NCBI GenBank assembly: GCA_944369635.1
Contig: CALVXL010000034.1
Location: forward strand, 1-5,211
Direction: 5' to 3'
DNA length: 5,211 nt
DNA from: an uncultured Clostridia bacterium
Lineage (GTDB): Bacteria; Bacillota; Clostridia; Christensenellales; Borkfalkiaceae
The notes under the pieces were generated by a model that was given only the letters and a program-made list of their open reading frames with translations, was not told the origin of the DNA and searched no databases. A program made the translations under genes and the position numbers. Positions 1-4,928 of this stretch are shown here, piece after piece (positions within the stretch are counted from its first letter, which is position 1; every line of letters begins with the position of its first letter).

Positions 1-47
1 CGCCTTACCTCTTTGATTTTAAATGCTTTTACTAATGTCTGAAACAT
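1..47 (-). CDS. secY: Protein translocase subunit SecY, N-terminal fragment
   Basis: This is the first 16 codons of a gene that runs off the low-coordinate edge. Reading begins at an ATG at 47..45 and gives MFQTLVKAFKIKEVRR, the last codon being CGN. That matches the cytoplasmic N-terminus of SecY in Bacillota, an amphipathic basic stretch before the first membrane segment. SecY is the channel-forming subunit of the SecYEG translocon in the cytoplasmic membrane. Its position directly after rplO is the canonical end of the spc operon. A strong SD (GGAGG, 58..54) sits 6 nt before the ATG, and the gap from the rplO stop is 22 nt. The membrane segments lie outside the window, so identification rests on the short N-terminus plus synteny. 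Confidence 0.9.
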   Translation of the reverse strand, partial: MFQTLVKAFKIKEVR

Positions 48-69
48 TTCCGCCCTCCGTTATTCGGGA

Positions 70-516
70 TTACTCAACTTCCGCTTTTCCGCCGGCCTTT
101 TCGATCGCTTCTTTGGCGGAAGCCGAGAACTTCGCCGCTTTCACGGTGAGCGCAACGTTGATTTCGCCGTTGCCCAGAACTTTCAGCCCCGCATCGTCCT
201 TAACGTATTTGATGAGCCCGTTTTCGAGCAACAATTCCTTATCGACTACGGTACCCGCTTCGAAACCCGAAAGCGCGGAAAGATTGACGATGGTGTAAAC
301 CTTTCTGAAATGGTTGTTGAAGCCGCGTTTGGGCAGTCTTCTGATCAGGGGCATCTGGCCGCCTTCGAAGCCGACTCTCACGCCGCCGCCGCTACGCGCC
401 CACTGTCCTTTATGACCTTTACCGCTCGTCTTGCCTAAGCCCGAACCGATCCCTCTGCCGAGTCTTTTTTTGGAAGTTCTCGCGCCGGTTGCGGGTTGAA
501 GTGTATCTATTCTCAT
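70..516 (-). CDS. rplO: 50S ribosomal protein L15 (uL15)
   Basis: This is a 148-residue large-subunit protein of the usual length for bacterial L15, which binds 23S rRNA and joins late in 50S assembly. The Gly/Arg/Lys-rich N-terminal half is diagnostic: RLGRGIGSGLGKTSGKGHKGQ (about residues 18-38) is followed by ARSGGGVRVGFEGGQMPL and RRLPKRGFNN. This is the extended rRNA-penetrating arm. The C-terminal half is the globular domain with KVLGNGEI and a terminal helix (SASAKEAIEKAGGKAEVE). The ATG at 516 is supported by an SD AAGGAG (530..525) that overlaps the TAA of rpmD, so translation of the two is probably coupled. The stop is TAA. No anomalies are seen. Confidence 0.98.
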   Translation of the reverse strand: MRIDTLQPATGARTSKKRLGRGIGSGLGKTSGKGHKGQWARSGGGVRVGFEGGQMPLIRRLPKRGFNNHFRKVYTIVNLSALSGFEAGTVVDKELLLENGLIKYVKDDAGLKVLGNGEINVALTVKAAKFSASAKEAIEKAGGKAEVE

Positions 517-528
517 GTTCGTTACTCC

Positions 529-717
529 TTAAACTCTTTCAACTTTCAAAAGGTGCGAAACCTTTTTGATCATGCCCATGATGCAGGGATTTTCTTCGTG
601 AATTTTGAAAGAACGTATCTTTTTCAGTCCCAAAGCCGCCACTACGCTCTTCTGGTACGGCGTGGAGCCGATCGTGCTTTTTACGAGCGTAACTTTGATC
701 TTGTTGTTTTCTGCCAT
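529..717 (-). CDS. rpmD: 50S ribosomal protein L30 (uL30)
   Basis: This is a 62-residue protein of the standard size for bacterial L30, a single small alpha/beta domain on the 50S subunit. The sequence carries the family pattern: an N-terminal strand IKVTLVKSTIG, a helix starting QKSVVAALGLKKI with the typical LGL core, and a C-terminal MGMIKKVSHLLKVERV. The ATG at 717 follows a perfect SD AAGGAGG (733..727), 9 nt before the start, which overlaps the TAA of rpsE. L30 is dispensable and absent in some bacterial lineages, so its presence here is mildly informative about the organism. The gene lies between rpsE and rplO, its canonical place. Confidence 0.97.
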   Translation of the reverse strand: MAENNKIKVTLVKSTIGSTPYQKSVVAALGLKKIRSFKIHEENPCIMGMIKKVSHLLKVERV

Positions 718-731
718 AAAAGTAGCCCTCC

Positions 732-1253
732 TTAACCCTTGATCTCTTCCACGCTCTTGCCGCGAAGCGCCGCAATCTGTTCCACGGTGCGGAGTTCTTT
801 CAAACCTTCCAGTGCCGCTTTCACGCAGTTGATCGGGTTATTCGTGCCGTAGGACTTGGTTCTGATGTTCTTGATCCCGACGGCTTCCATGACCGCACGC
901 ACCGGACCGCCGGCGATAACGCCGGTACCTTCTTCGGCGGGGAGCATCAGCACGCTGCCTCTGCCGAATTTGCCGATCACTTCGTGCGGGATCGTCGTCC
1001 CGACGAGCGCGCATTTCGTCATGCCCTTCTTTGCTCTCTGCGTAGCCTTTTCGATCGCCTCGGGGACTTCGTTCGCTTTGCCCATCGCGCAGCCCACTCT
1101 GCCGTTGCCGTCGCCTACCACGACCAGCGCGGCGAAACGCATATTGCGACCGCCTTTAACGACTTTCGTTACGCGGTTGACGCAGATCAGCTTTTTGATC
1201 ATTCCGTCGTCCGCTTCGGCTCTGCGTGCAGGTCTGTTATTTTCTCTTGCCAT
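732..1253 (-). CDS. rpsE: 30S ribosomal protein S5 (uS5)
   Basis: This is a 173-residue small-subunit protein. The N-terminal double-stranded-RNA-binding-like domain is at about residues 18-81, with the hallmark VNRVTKVVKGGRNMRF (25-40) followed by VVVGDGNGRVGCAMGKA. The C-terminal domain contains TTIPHEVIGKFGRG, EEGTGVIAGGPVRAVMEAVG (107-126) and TKSYGTNNPIN. In the family, S5 acts in decoding fidelity, in mRNA unwinding at the entry channel and in binding of spectinomycin; the relevant loop (VKGGR) looks wild type. Four cysteines (C24, C55, C81, C143) are more than in E. coli S5. The ATG at 1253 is preceded by an SD-like AGAGGAA (1267..1261). The gap from rplR is 33 nt. The stop is TAA, inside the rpmD SD. 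Confidence 0.98.
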   Translation of the reverse strand: MARENNRPARRAEADDGMIKKLICVNRVTKVVKGGRNMRFAALVVVGDGNGRVGCAMGKANEVPEAIEKATQRAKKGMTKCALVGTTIPHEVIGKFGRGSVLMLPAEEGTGVIAGGPVRAVMEAVGIKNIRTKSYGTNNPINCVKAALEGLKELRTVEQIAALRGKSVEEIKG

Positions 1254-1286
1254 ATCTCAATTCCTCTCTTTCCTGAATTTTTACGG

Positions 1287-1655
1287 TTAGAATTTCAAAC
1301 CGCCCTCTCTTGCGCCTTCGGCGAGGTTCTGCACACGCCCCGTGTACAGATAACCGCCTCTGTCGAAAACAACCGTTTCGACGCCTTTGGCCAGAGCCTT
1401 TTTCGCGATAAGCGCGCCTACCATTTTAGCCTGTTCGTTCTTCGTTTTGCCTTCGAGCGAGCCTTTCAGCTCCTTGTCCAGCGTGGAAGCGGCGGCAATG
1501 GTATTGCCCACGGTATCGTCGATGACCTGCGCATAGATGTTCGTAAGGCTTCTGTAAACGCAAAGTCTCGGAGCCTGAGCCGTACCGGAAACCTTGCCGC
1601 GAACCCTTCTATGTCTCTTTTTTCTGTCCTGATTTTTATTGATTTTGGTAATCAT
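1287..1655 (-). CDS. rplR: 50S ribosomal protein L18 (uL18)
   Basis: This is a 122-residue 5S-rRNA-binding protein of the central protuberance, where it acts with L5. The basic N-terminal arm (NQDRKKRHRRVRGKVSGTA, about residues 8-26) contacts 5S rRNA. It is followed by the conserved core APRLCVYRSLTNIYAQVIDD and AASTLD, then the family signature VVFDRGGYLYTGRVQ and the terminal AEGAREGGLKF. The length is normal. The ATG at 1655 has an SD AGGAG (1665..1661) 5 nt upstream. It is the only gene in the window preceded by a long spacer (89 nt after the rplF stop), so its translation may be less tightly coupled to the upstream gene than elsewhere in the cluster. Confidence 0.98.
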   Translation of the reverse strand: MITKINKNQDRKKRHRRVRGKVSGTAQAPRLCVYRSLTNIYAQVIDDTVGNTIAAASTLDKELKGSLEGKTKNEQAKMVGALIAKKALAKGVETVVFDRGGYLYTGRVQNLAEGAREGGLKF

Positions 1656-1744
1656 GATTTCTCCTAATTAAACTTTCTCGCGCATAGCGCAGTAAGCAGA
1701 GCATTGCGCCCCACCTCAAAAGCAACTTAAATAGTTTTTTACGC
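1656..1744 (-). other. 89-nt rplF-rplR spacer with weak hairpin and a possible 22-codon frame
   Basis: This is the longest non-coding gap in the window; the other gaps are 33 nt or less. On the transcribed strand, GCGCA (1709..1705) can pair with either of two downstream TGCGC copies (1691..1687 or 1684..1680), giving 5-bp stems. No T-run follows, so it does not look like an intrinsic terminator. An ATG at 1704 is preceded by GAGGTGG (1717..1711) with a 6-nt spacer. It opens a 22-codon frame starting MLCLLRYARE, which ends with TAA at 1638..1636 inside rplR, in a different frame from L18. Whether this is translated is unknown. It could equally be chance in a neutral spacer. The end next to rplR contains that gene's SD. 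Confidence 0.4.
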
Positions 1745-2284
1745 TTATTTACCTGCGGTCTTGCCTTCCTTACGCTCAATCACTTCGTCGCTGTAATGGA
1801 TTCCGTAGCCGTGATAAGGTTCGGGCTTGCGGATGGCGCGAACGTTCGCCGCATACTGGCCGACCTTGGTCTTATCGATCCCCGAAACGGTGATTTCCGT
1901 CGCCGAGGGGCATTCCAGCTTGATCCCGTCTTCTTCGTAAATTTCCACGGGATGCGAATAACCCACGTTCAGCACGACTTTGTTGCCCTGCTTTGCGACT
2001 TTGTAACCTACGCCCGCGATCACGAGACTCTTTTTGAAGCCTTCGGTCACGCCGACCACCATGTTGTGCAAAAGCGCTCTGTAAAGACCGTGCTTCGCTC
2101 TGGTGTCGTTTTCGTCGTCCGCCCTCGTGAGGTGCGCGACGTTACCTTCCACTTTAATGGTGATTTTCGGATCGTATTCCTGCGTAAGAGAACCTTTCGG
2201 TCCGTTTACGGTAAATTCCTTTTCTTTGACGTCTACCGTGACGCCCGCCGGCAACGTTACCGGCATTCTGCCTATTCTCGACAT
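1745..2284 (-). CDS. rplF: 50S ribosomal protein L6 (uL6)
   Basis: This is a 179-residue protein built of two tandem L6 repeats, located near the GTPase-associated region and the sarcin-ricin loop of the 50S subunit. The N-terminus MSRIGRMPVTLPAGVTV and FTVNGPKGSL are typical. The second domain holds GFKKSLVIAGVGYKV and the family signature with RAIRKPEPYHGYGIHYSDE near the C-terminus, ending EGKTAGK. I place the start at the ATG at 2284, which has an SD GGAGG (2296..2292) 7 nt upstream. An in-frame ATG at 2302 would add six residues (MVGGKD), but those codons contain the SD itself and overlap the end of rpsH. Family members also begin MSRIG. The stop is TAA. Confidence 0.97.
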   Translation of the reverse strand: MSRIGRMPVTLPAGVTVDVKEKEFTVNGPKGSLTQEYDPKITIKVEGNVAHLTRADDENDTRAKHGLYRALLHNMVVGVTEGFKKSLVIAGVGYKVAKQGNKVVLNVGYSHPVEIYEEDGIKLECPSATEITVSGIDKTKVGQYAANVRAIRKPEPYHGYGIHYSDEVIERKEGKTAGK

Positions 2285-2291
2285 ATCCTTA

Positions 2292-2296
2292 CCTCC
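2292..2296 (-). promoter_or_regulatory. Ribosome binding site deciding the rplF start
   Basis: GGAGG lies 7 nt before the ATG at 2284 and partly overlaps the TAG stop of rpsH, which reads TAGGAGG. The more upstream in-frame ATG (2302) would place this SD inside the coding sequence, so the downstream ATG is chosen. A second SD-like AAGGA directly abuts the ATG and is too close to function. Confidence 0.8.
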
Positions 2297-2688
2297 TACC
2301 AAACGTACGCGAGCACTTCGCCGCCCTGGTGCGCTTTTCTCGCTTCCTTGTCGGTCATAACGCCTTTGGAAGTGGAAAGGATTGCGATACCCATGCCGCC
2401 GAGAACCTGCGGGATTTCATCGCATCCGACGTAAATCCTGAGTCCCGGTTTGCTGACTCTCTTCAGTCCGCTGATGACCTTTGCGCCGGCAACGCCGTAT
2501 TTCAGCGTGATGACGATTTTGCCCTGAACGCCGTCTTCTTCGAACTTCACGTCATTGACGTAACCTTCGCTGAGGAGGATGTTCGCGATCGCCTTTTTGA
2601 TTTTGGACGCGGGCACTTCAACGGTTTCGTGCTTTGCAAGGAGCGCGTTTCTGATTCTCGTGAGCATATCTGCTATAACGTCTGTCAT
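2296..2688 (-). CDS. rpsH: 30S ribosomal protein S8 (uS8)
   Basis: This is a 130-residue primary 16S rRNA-binding protein, needed early in assembly of the 30S central domain. The N-terminal domain begins TDVIADMLTRIRNALLAKHETVEVPASKIK. The C-terminal domain has SKPGLRIYVGCDEIPQVLGG and the signature GMGIAILSTSKGVMTDKEAR, ending in the near-invariant GGEVLAYVW. The length is close to that of Bacillota homologues. The ATG at 2688 follows a perfect SD AAGGAGG (2703..2697) with 8-nt spacing, which overlaps the TAA of rpsN. The stop is TAG, the only non-TAA stop in the window. In E. coli S8 represses the spc operon by binding its mRNA near the L5 start; I did not identify an equivalent site here. 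Confidence 0.98.
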   Translation of the reverse strand: MTDVIADMLTRIRNALLAKHETVEVPASKIKKAIANILLSEGYVNDVKFEEDGVQGKIVITLKYGVAGAKVISGLKRVSKPGLRIYVGCDEIPQVLGGMGIAILSTSKGVMTDKEARKAHQGGEVLAYVW

Positions 2689-2701
2689 TTTTCCGTCCTC
2701 C

Positions 2702-2887
2702 TTACCAGCTTGCTTTCTTCACGCCGGGGATCTGCCCCTTATACGCAAGATTTCTGAAACAGATACGGCAAATCCCGTACTTTCTGATGACAGCGTGCGG
2801 TCTGCCGCAGATGCTGCATCTCGTATAAGCTCTCGTTGAGAACTTTGCGGGTCTTTGCTGTTTATTTATCATCGCTTTTTTAGCCAT
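2702..2887 (-). CDS. rpsN: 30S ribosomal protein S14, zinc-binding type (uS14)
   Basis: This is a 61-residue protein of the short zinc-containing S14 class, sometimes called rpsZ. Two CxxC knuckles are visible: C24-S-I-C27 in YTRCSICGRPHAV and C40-R-I-C43 in YGICRICFRNLAY. It ends in the invariant KGQIPGVKKASW. The protein sits in the head of the 30S subunit, where family members contact 16S rRNA near S3 and S10. Bacteria with this form often keep a second, longer cysteine-free S14 elsewhere, made under zinc limitation; nothing here shows whether this genome does. The ATG at 2887 has an SD AAGGAG (2900..2895) with 7-nt spacing. The gap from rplE is 19 nt. Confidence 0.98.
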   Translation of the reverse strand: MAKKAMINKQQRPAKFSTRAYTRCSICGRPHAVIRKYGICRICFRNLAYKGQIPGVKKASW

Positions 2888-2906
2888 TATCGTTCTCCTT
2901 AATACC

Positions 2907-3512
2907 TTACTTTGCGCTGAAAGGCATACCCAGCGCTTTCAGAAGTTCTCTGGCTTCCTCGTCGGTGTTCGCCGTCGTGGTGAAACAGATGTCGAAACCT
3001 CTGATCTTTTCCACCTGATCGTAGGAAATTTCGGGGAAGATGAGCTGTTCTTTCACGCCCATCGCATAGTTGCCCCTGCCGTCGAAAGACTTGGTCGAAA
3101 CGCCGCGGAAGTCCCTGACTCTCGGAAGCGCGATCGATACGAGCTTATCGAAGAATTCGTACATGCGATCGCCCCTCAGCGTCACTTTCGCGCCGACGGT
3201 CATGCCCTCTCTCACTTTGAAGTTCGCAACGGATTTTCTCGCCGCGATGGTGAGAGGTTTCTGACCGGATATCGTCTTGAGTTCCTCAACCGCAAGCTGA
3301 ATACTCTTGGCGTTGTCCTTTACGTCGCCGAGACCGGTGTTCAGCGTGATTTTGACCAGCTTGGGAACCTGATTTATATTTTTATAATTGAACTTCTTAA
3401 CAAGGTACGGTACTACTTCATTGACGTAACGAGCCTTTACTCTGTTGAGTTCAACCGGCTTTTTCTCGGTTGCAGTTTCCTTAGCAACCTGAGTCTTCTT
3501 TGCTGCTGCCAT
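2907..3512 (-). CDS. rplE: 50S ribosomal protein L5 (uL5) with N-terminal extension
   Basis: This is a 201-residue protein, about 20 longer than the usual 179-180. L5 binds 5S rRNA with L18 in the central protuberance and contacts P-site tRNA. The core begins near residue 22 (LNRVKARYVNEVVPYLVKKF) and includes NYKNINQVPKLVKITLNTGLGD, the signature region from ISGQKPLTIAARKSVANFKVREG, LPRVRDFRG, KEQLIFPEI and a C-terminal TDEEARELLKALGMPF. Residues 1-21 are an added Lys/Ala/Thr-rich segment (MAAAKKTQVAKETATEKKPVE). The extension looks real: the ATG at 3512 has an SD GGAGG (3525..3521) at 8-nt spacing, and there is no ATG, GTG or TTG at the normal core start. Its composition resembles the tail of L24 encoded just upstream. 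Confidence 0.97.
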   Translation of the reverse strand: MAAAKKTQVAKETATEKKPVELNRVKARYVNEVVPYLVKKFNYKNINQVPKLVKITLNTGLGDVKDNAKSIQLAVEELKTISGQKPLTIAARKSVANFKVREGMTVGAKVTLRGDRMYEFFDKLVSIALPRVRDFRGVSTKSFDGRGNYAMGVKEQLIFPEISYDQVEKIRGFDICFTTTANTDEEARELLKALGMPFSAK

Positions 3513-3528
3513 TTAATTTACCTCCGCA

Positions 3529-4062
3529 TTATTCCGCTTTGCCGGCGTCTTCCGCCTCAGCCTTCTTCGCCGCCGTCTTCTTCGTCGCGGTCGCTTTTTT
3601 GGTTACCGTTTTCTTTTCTTCGCCGGCGTCCGCAGCCTTTTTGGTCGCGGTCTTTTTCGTGGCGGTCTTCTTTTCGGTAGTTTTCTTTTCCGTGCTCTTT
3701 TCCGCGGCGGCCTTCTTGGTAGCCTTTTTGACTTCCTTGGTTTCCGCTACGTCGAGCACCGCGTTGCAACCGCTGTGTTTGCATACGCGCACTTTCTTGT
3801 CGCCTTCGACTTTATAGCCCACCCGCGTGGTCTTGCCGCATTTGGGGCAAACTACCATGACGTTGCTGACTTCGATCGCGCCGTTCTGTTCCACGATTTT
3901 GGCTACGTCCTGCGCGTTTCTCGCCTTTTTATGCTTTTTCTGGATATTGACGCCTTCTACTACGACTTTCCCTTCCTTGGGGAGCGCGACGAGCACTTTG
4001 CCCGTTTTGCCAGCGTCCTTACCGGTAATTACCTTTACGGTATCGTTCTTTTTAACTTTCAT
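3529..4062 (-). CDS. rplX: 50S ribosomal protein L24 (uL24) with Cys4 segment and long basic tail
   Basis: This is a 177-residue protein, whereas bacterial L24 is usually about 100-105. L24 is an early 23S rRNA-binding assembly initiator near the peptide exit tunnel. Residues 1-50 are a KOW/SH3-like fold (VKKNDTVKVITGKDAGKTGKV, then VVVEGVNIQKKHKK). Residues 63-104 form the C-terminal core with IEVSNVMVVCPKCGKTTRVGYK and KKVRVCKHSGCNAVLD. Cysteines C72, C75, C94 and C99 suggest a zinc ribbon, as in many bacterial L24s, but the second pair is CxxxxC rather than the common CxxC. Residues 106-177 are a low-complexity tail, about 90% K, A, T and E. The ATG at 4062 has an SD AAGGAG (4076..4071) overlapping the rplN stop. 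The frame is open through the tail to TAA. Confidence 0.97.
   Translation of the reverse strand: MKVKKNDTVKVITGKDAGKTGKVLVALPKEGKVVVEGVNIQKKHKKARNAQDVAKIVEQNGAIEVSNVMVVCPKCGKTTRVGYKVEGDKKVRVCKHSGCNAVLDVAETKEVKKATKKAAAEKSTEKKTTEKKTATKKTATKKAADAGEEKKTVTKKATATKKTAAKKAEAEDAGKAE
3532..3747 (-). repeat. Low-complexity Lys/Ala/Thr/Glu tail-coding region of rplX
   Basis: This stretch encodes residues 106-177 of L24. I count 23 Lys, 18 Ala, 14 Thr and 10 Glu among 72 residues. The pattern is irregular pairs of lysine separated by short Ala/Thr runs, for example EKKTTEKKTATKKTATKKAA, resembling histone-H1-like tails. The two adjacent TATKK units use different synonymous codons (ACC GCC ACG AAA AAG against ACC GCG ACC AAA AAG). 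That argues for an older, protein-level repeat rather than a very recent DNA duplication or an assembly artefact. The end is more acidic (AEAEDAGKAE). Confidence 0.9.
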
Positions 4063-4074
4063 CGTGCAATCTCC

Positions 4075-4443
4075 TTACAGTACTTCGGGTGCAAGCGAAA
4101 TAATACGCATATAATCTTTATCGCGCAGTTCTCTCGCAATCGGTCCAAAGATACGCGTGCCTCTCGGCTGTTTCTGGTTGTCGATGATGACCGCTGCGTT
4201 TTCGTCGAATCTGATATACGTACCGTCGGGTCTTCTCACGCCGTTCGTGGAACGGACGATGACCGCTTTGACGACTTCGCCTTTCTTGACCGCGCCGCCC
4301 GGCGTAGCCGATTTCACGCTTGCGACGATGACGTCACCGATATTTCCGGTTCTTCTGAAACTGCCGCCGAGCACTCTGATGCACATGATTTCCTTTGCGC
4401 CCGAGTTATCGGCAACTTTCAATCTCGATTGTGGTTGTATCAT
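4075..4443 (-). CDS. rplN: 50S ribosomal protein L14 (uL14)
   Basis: This is a 122-residue protein, exactly the usual length, forming part of intersubunit bridges on the 50S face; RsfS binds it in the family. The sequence begins MIQPQSRLKVADNSGAKEI and carries CIRVLGGSFRRTGNIGDVIVASVK, VKKGEVVKAVIVRS, the signature YIRFDENAAVIID, and GTRIFGPIARELRD with the terminal IISLAPEVL. I choose the ATG at 4443. The open frame extends two codons further to a GTG at 4449, but the SD GGAGG (4457..4453) is only 3 nt from that GTG and 9 nt from the ATG, and family members start MIQ. The TAA stop overlaps the rplX SD. Confidence 0.98.
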   Translation of the reverse strand: MIQPQSRLKVADNSGAKEIMCIRVLGGSFRRTGNIGDVIVASVKSATPGGAVKKGEVVKAVIVRSTNGVRRPDGTYIRFDENAAVIIDNQKQPRGTRIFGPIARELRDKDYMRIISLAPEVL

Positions 4444-4452
4444 AGTCACGAA

Positions 4453-4457
4453 CCTCC
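4453..4457 (-). promoter_or_regulatory. Ribosome binding site deciding the rplN start
   Basis: GGAGG is spaced 9 nt from the ATG at 4443 and only 3 nt from the upstream in-frame GTG at 4449. The spacing favours the ATG and a 122-residue L14. It lies immediately after the TAA of rpsQ. Confidence 0.8.
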
Positions 4458-4458
4458 G

Positions 4459-4713
4459 TTATTTCGCCTTTTCGATGATTTCCGCAACTCTCCAGTTCTT
4501 GTCCTTGGAAAGTTTTCTCGTTTCCACGATACGGACTTTATCACCGACGCCGCACTCGTTCTTTTCGTCATGCGCCTTGAATCTGTGCGTGCTCTTGATG
4601 GTCTTTTTATAGAGCGGGTGTTTCGCCTTTTCTTCGATGGCGACTACCACGGTCTTATCCATTTTGTCGGACACTACGACGCCGACTCTTTCTTTTCTCA
4701 AATTTCTTTCCAT
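4459..4713 (-). CDS. rpsQ: 30S ribosomal protein S17 (uS17)
   Basis: This is an 84-residue OB-fold protein that binds 16S rRNA early in 30S assembly. The family pattern is clear: RKERVGVVVSDKMDKTVVVA, then HPLYKKTIKSTHRFKAHDEKN, GVGDKVRIVETRKLSKDKNW and a terminal RVAEIIEKAK. The length is normal for Bacillota. The ATG at 4713 follows an SD-like GGGGAG (4726..4721), 7 nt upstream and 1 nt past the TAA of rpmC. The gap to rplN is 15 nt. No anomalies are seen. Confidence 0.98.
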   Translation of the reverse strand: MERNLRKERVGVVVSDKMDKTVVVAIEEKAKHPLYKKTIKSTHRFKAHDEKNECGVGDKVRIVETRKLSKDKNWRVAEIIEKAK

Positions 4714-4727
4714 ACCTGTTCTCCCCG

Positions 4728-4928
4728 TTAAGCCTTCGCCTTCAGTTCTCTTTCGCGAATGATGGTTTTGACCTTCGCGATGTCTTTCTTGCAGTTTCTC
4801 AAAGAAACGGGATTTTCCAGCTGCCCCGTAGCGTGACGGAAACGAAGGTTGAAAAGTTCGTTCTTCAATTCCGCAAGACGGGTTACGAGCTCGTCGTCGG
4901 TAAGTTCTCTAATATCTTTCGTCTTCAT
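4728..4928 (-). CDS. rpmC: 50S ribosomal protein L29 (uL29)
   Basis: This is a 66-residue, almost wholly helical protein at the rim of the exit tunnel, next to L23, where in other bacteria trigger factor and SRP dock. It begins MKTKDIRELTDDELVTRLAELKNELFNLRF, the typical first helix with the ELxxLRF motif, followed by ATGQLENP and a second helix with KKDIAKVKTIIRERE. The ATG at 4928 shares its A with the TAA of rplP (TAATG). The SD region is weak: GAAGG is only a few bases away and GGAAGG (4946..4941) is 12 nt away. Initiation therefore probably depends on termination-reinitiation after L16. Confidence 0.97.
   Translation of the reverse strand: MKTKDIRELTDDELVTRLAELKNELFNLRFRHATGQLENPVSLRNCKKDIAKVKTIIRERELKAKA

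Noticed and set aside
539..775. A minus-strand 78-codon frame overlapping rpmD
   Set aside because: It is an out-of-frame reading across the end of rpsE and rpmD, with no family resemblance, while L30 is clear in the other frame.
1680..1744. Possible internal promoter or terminator in the rplF-rplR spacer
   Set aside because: The best -35-like TTGAGG is followed at 17 nt by CTTACT, a poor match to TATAAT. The stems are short and not followed by a T-run, so neither call is supported.
2285..2302. Upstream ATG giving a six-residue longer L6
   Set aside because: The added codons contain the SD for the downstream ATG and overlap the rpsH stop; L6 homologues begin MSRIG.
3557..3784. A minus-strand 75-codon frame overlapping the L24 tail
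   Set aside because: It is the +1 reading of a low-complexity region, with no independent SD or recognisable motif; the L24 frame continues from a solid conserved core.
3500..3817. A plus-strand frame rich in Phe, Val and Ala that looks like a membrane protein
   Set aside because: It is the antisense reading of the Lys/Ala/Thr tail of L24; lysine codons read in reverse give Phe and Leu, which mimics hydrophobic segments.
3775..4731. A 318-codon plus-strand open frame antisense to rplX, rplN and rpsQ
   Set aside because: It lies wholly opposite three unmistakable ribosomal protein genes, has no recognisable domain and is explained by codon bias on the coding strand. The same holds for the shorter plus-strand frames at 984-1667 and 1796-2434.
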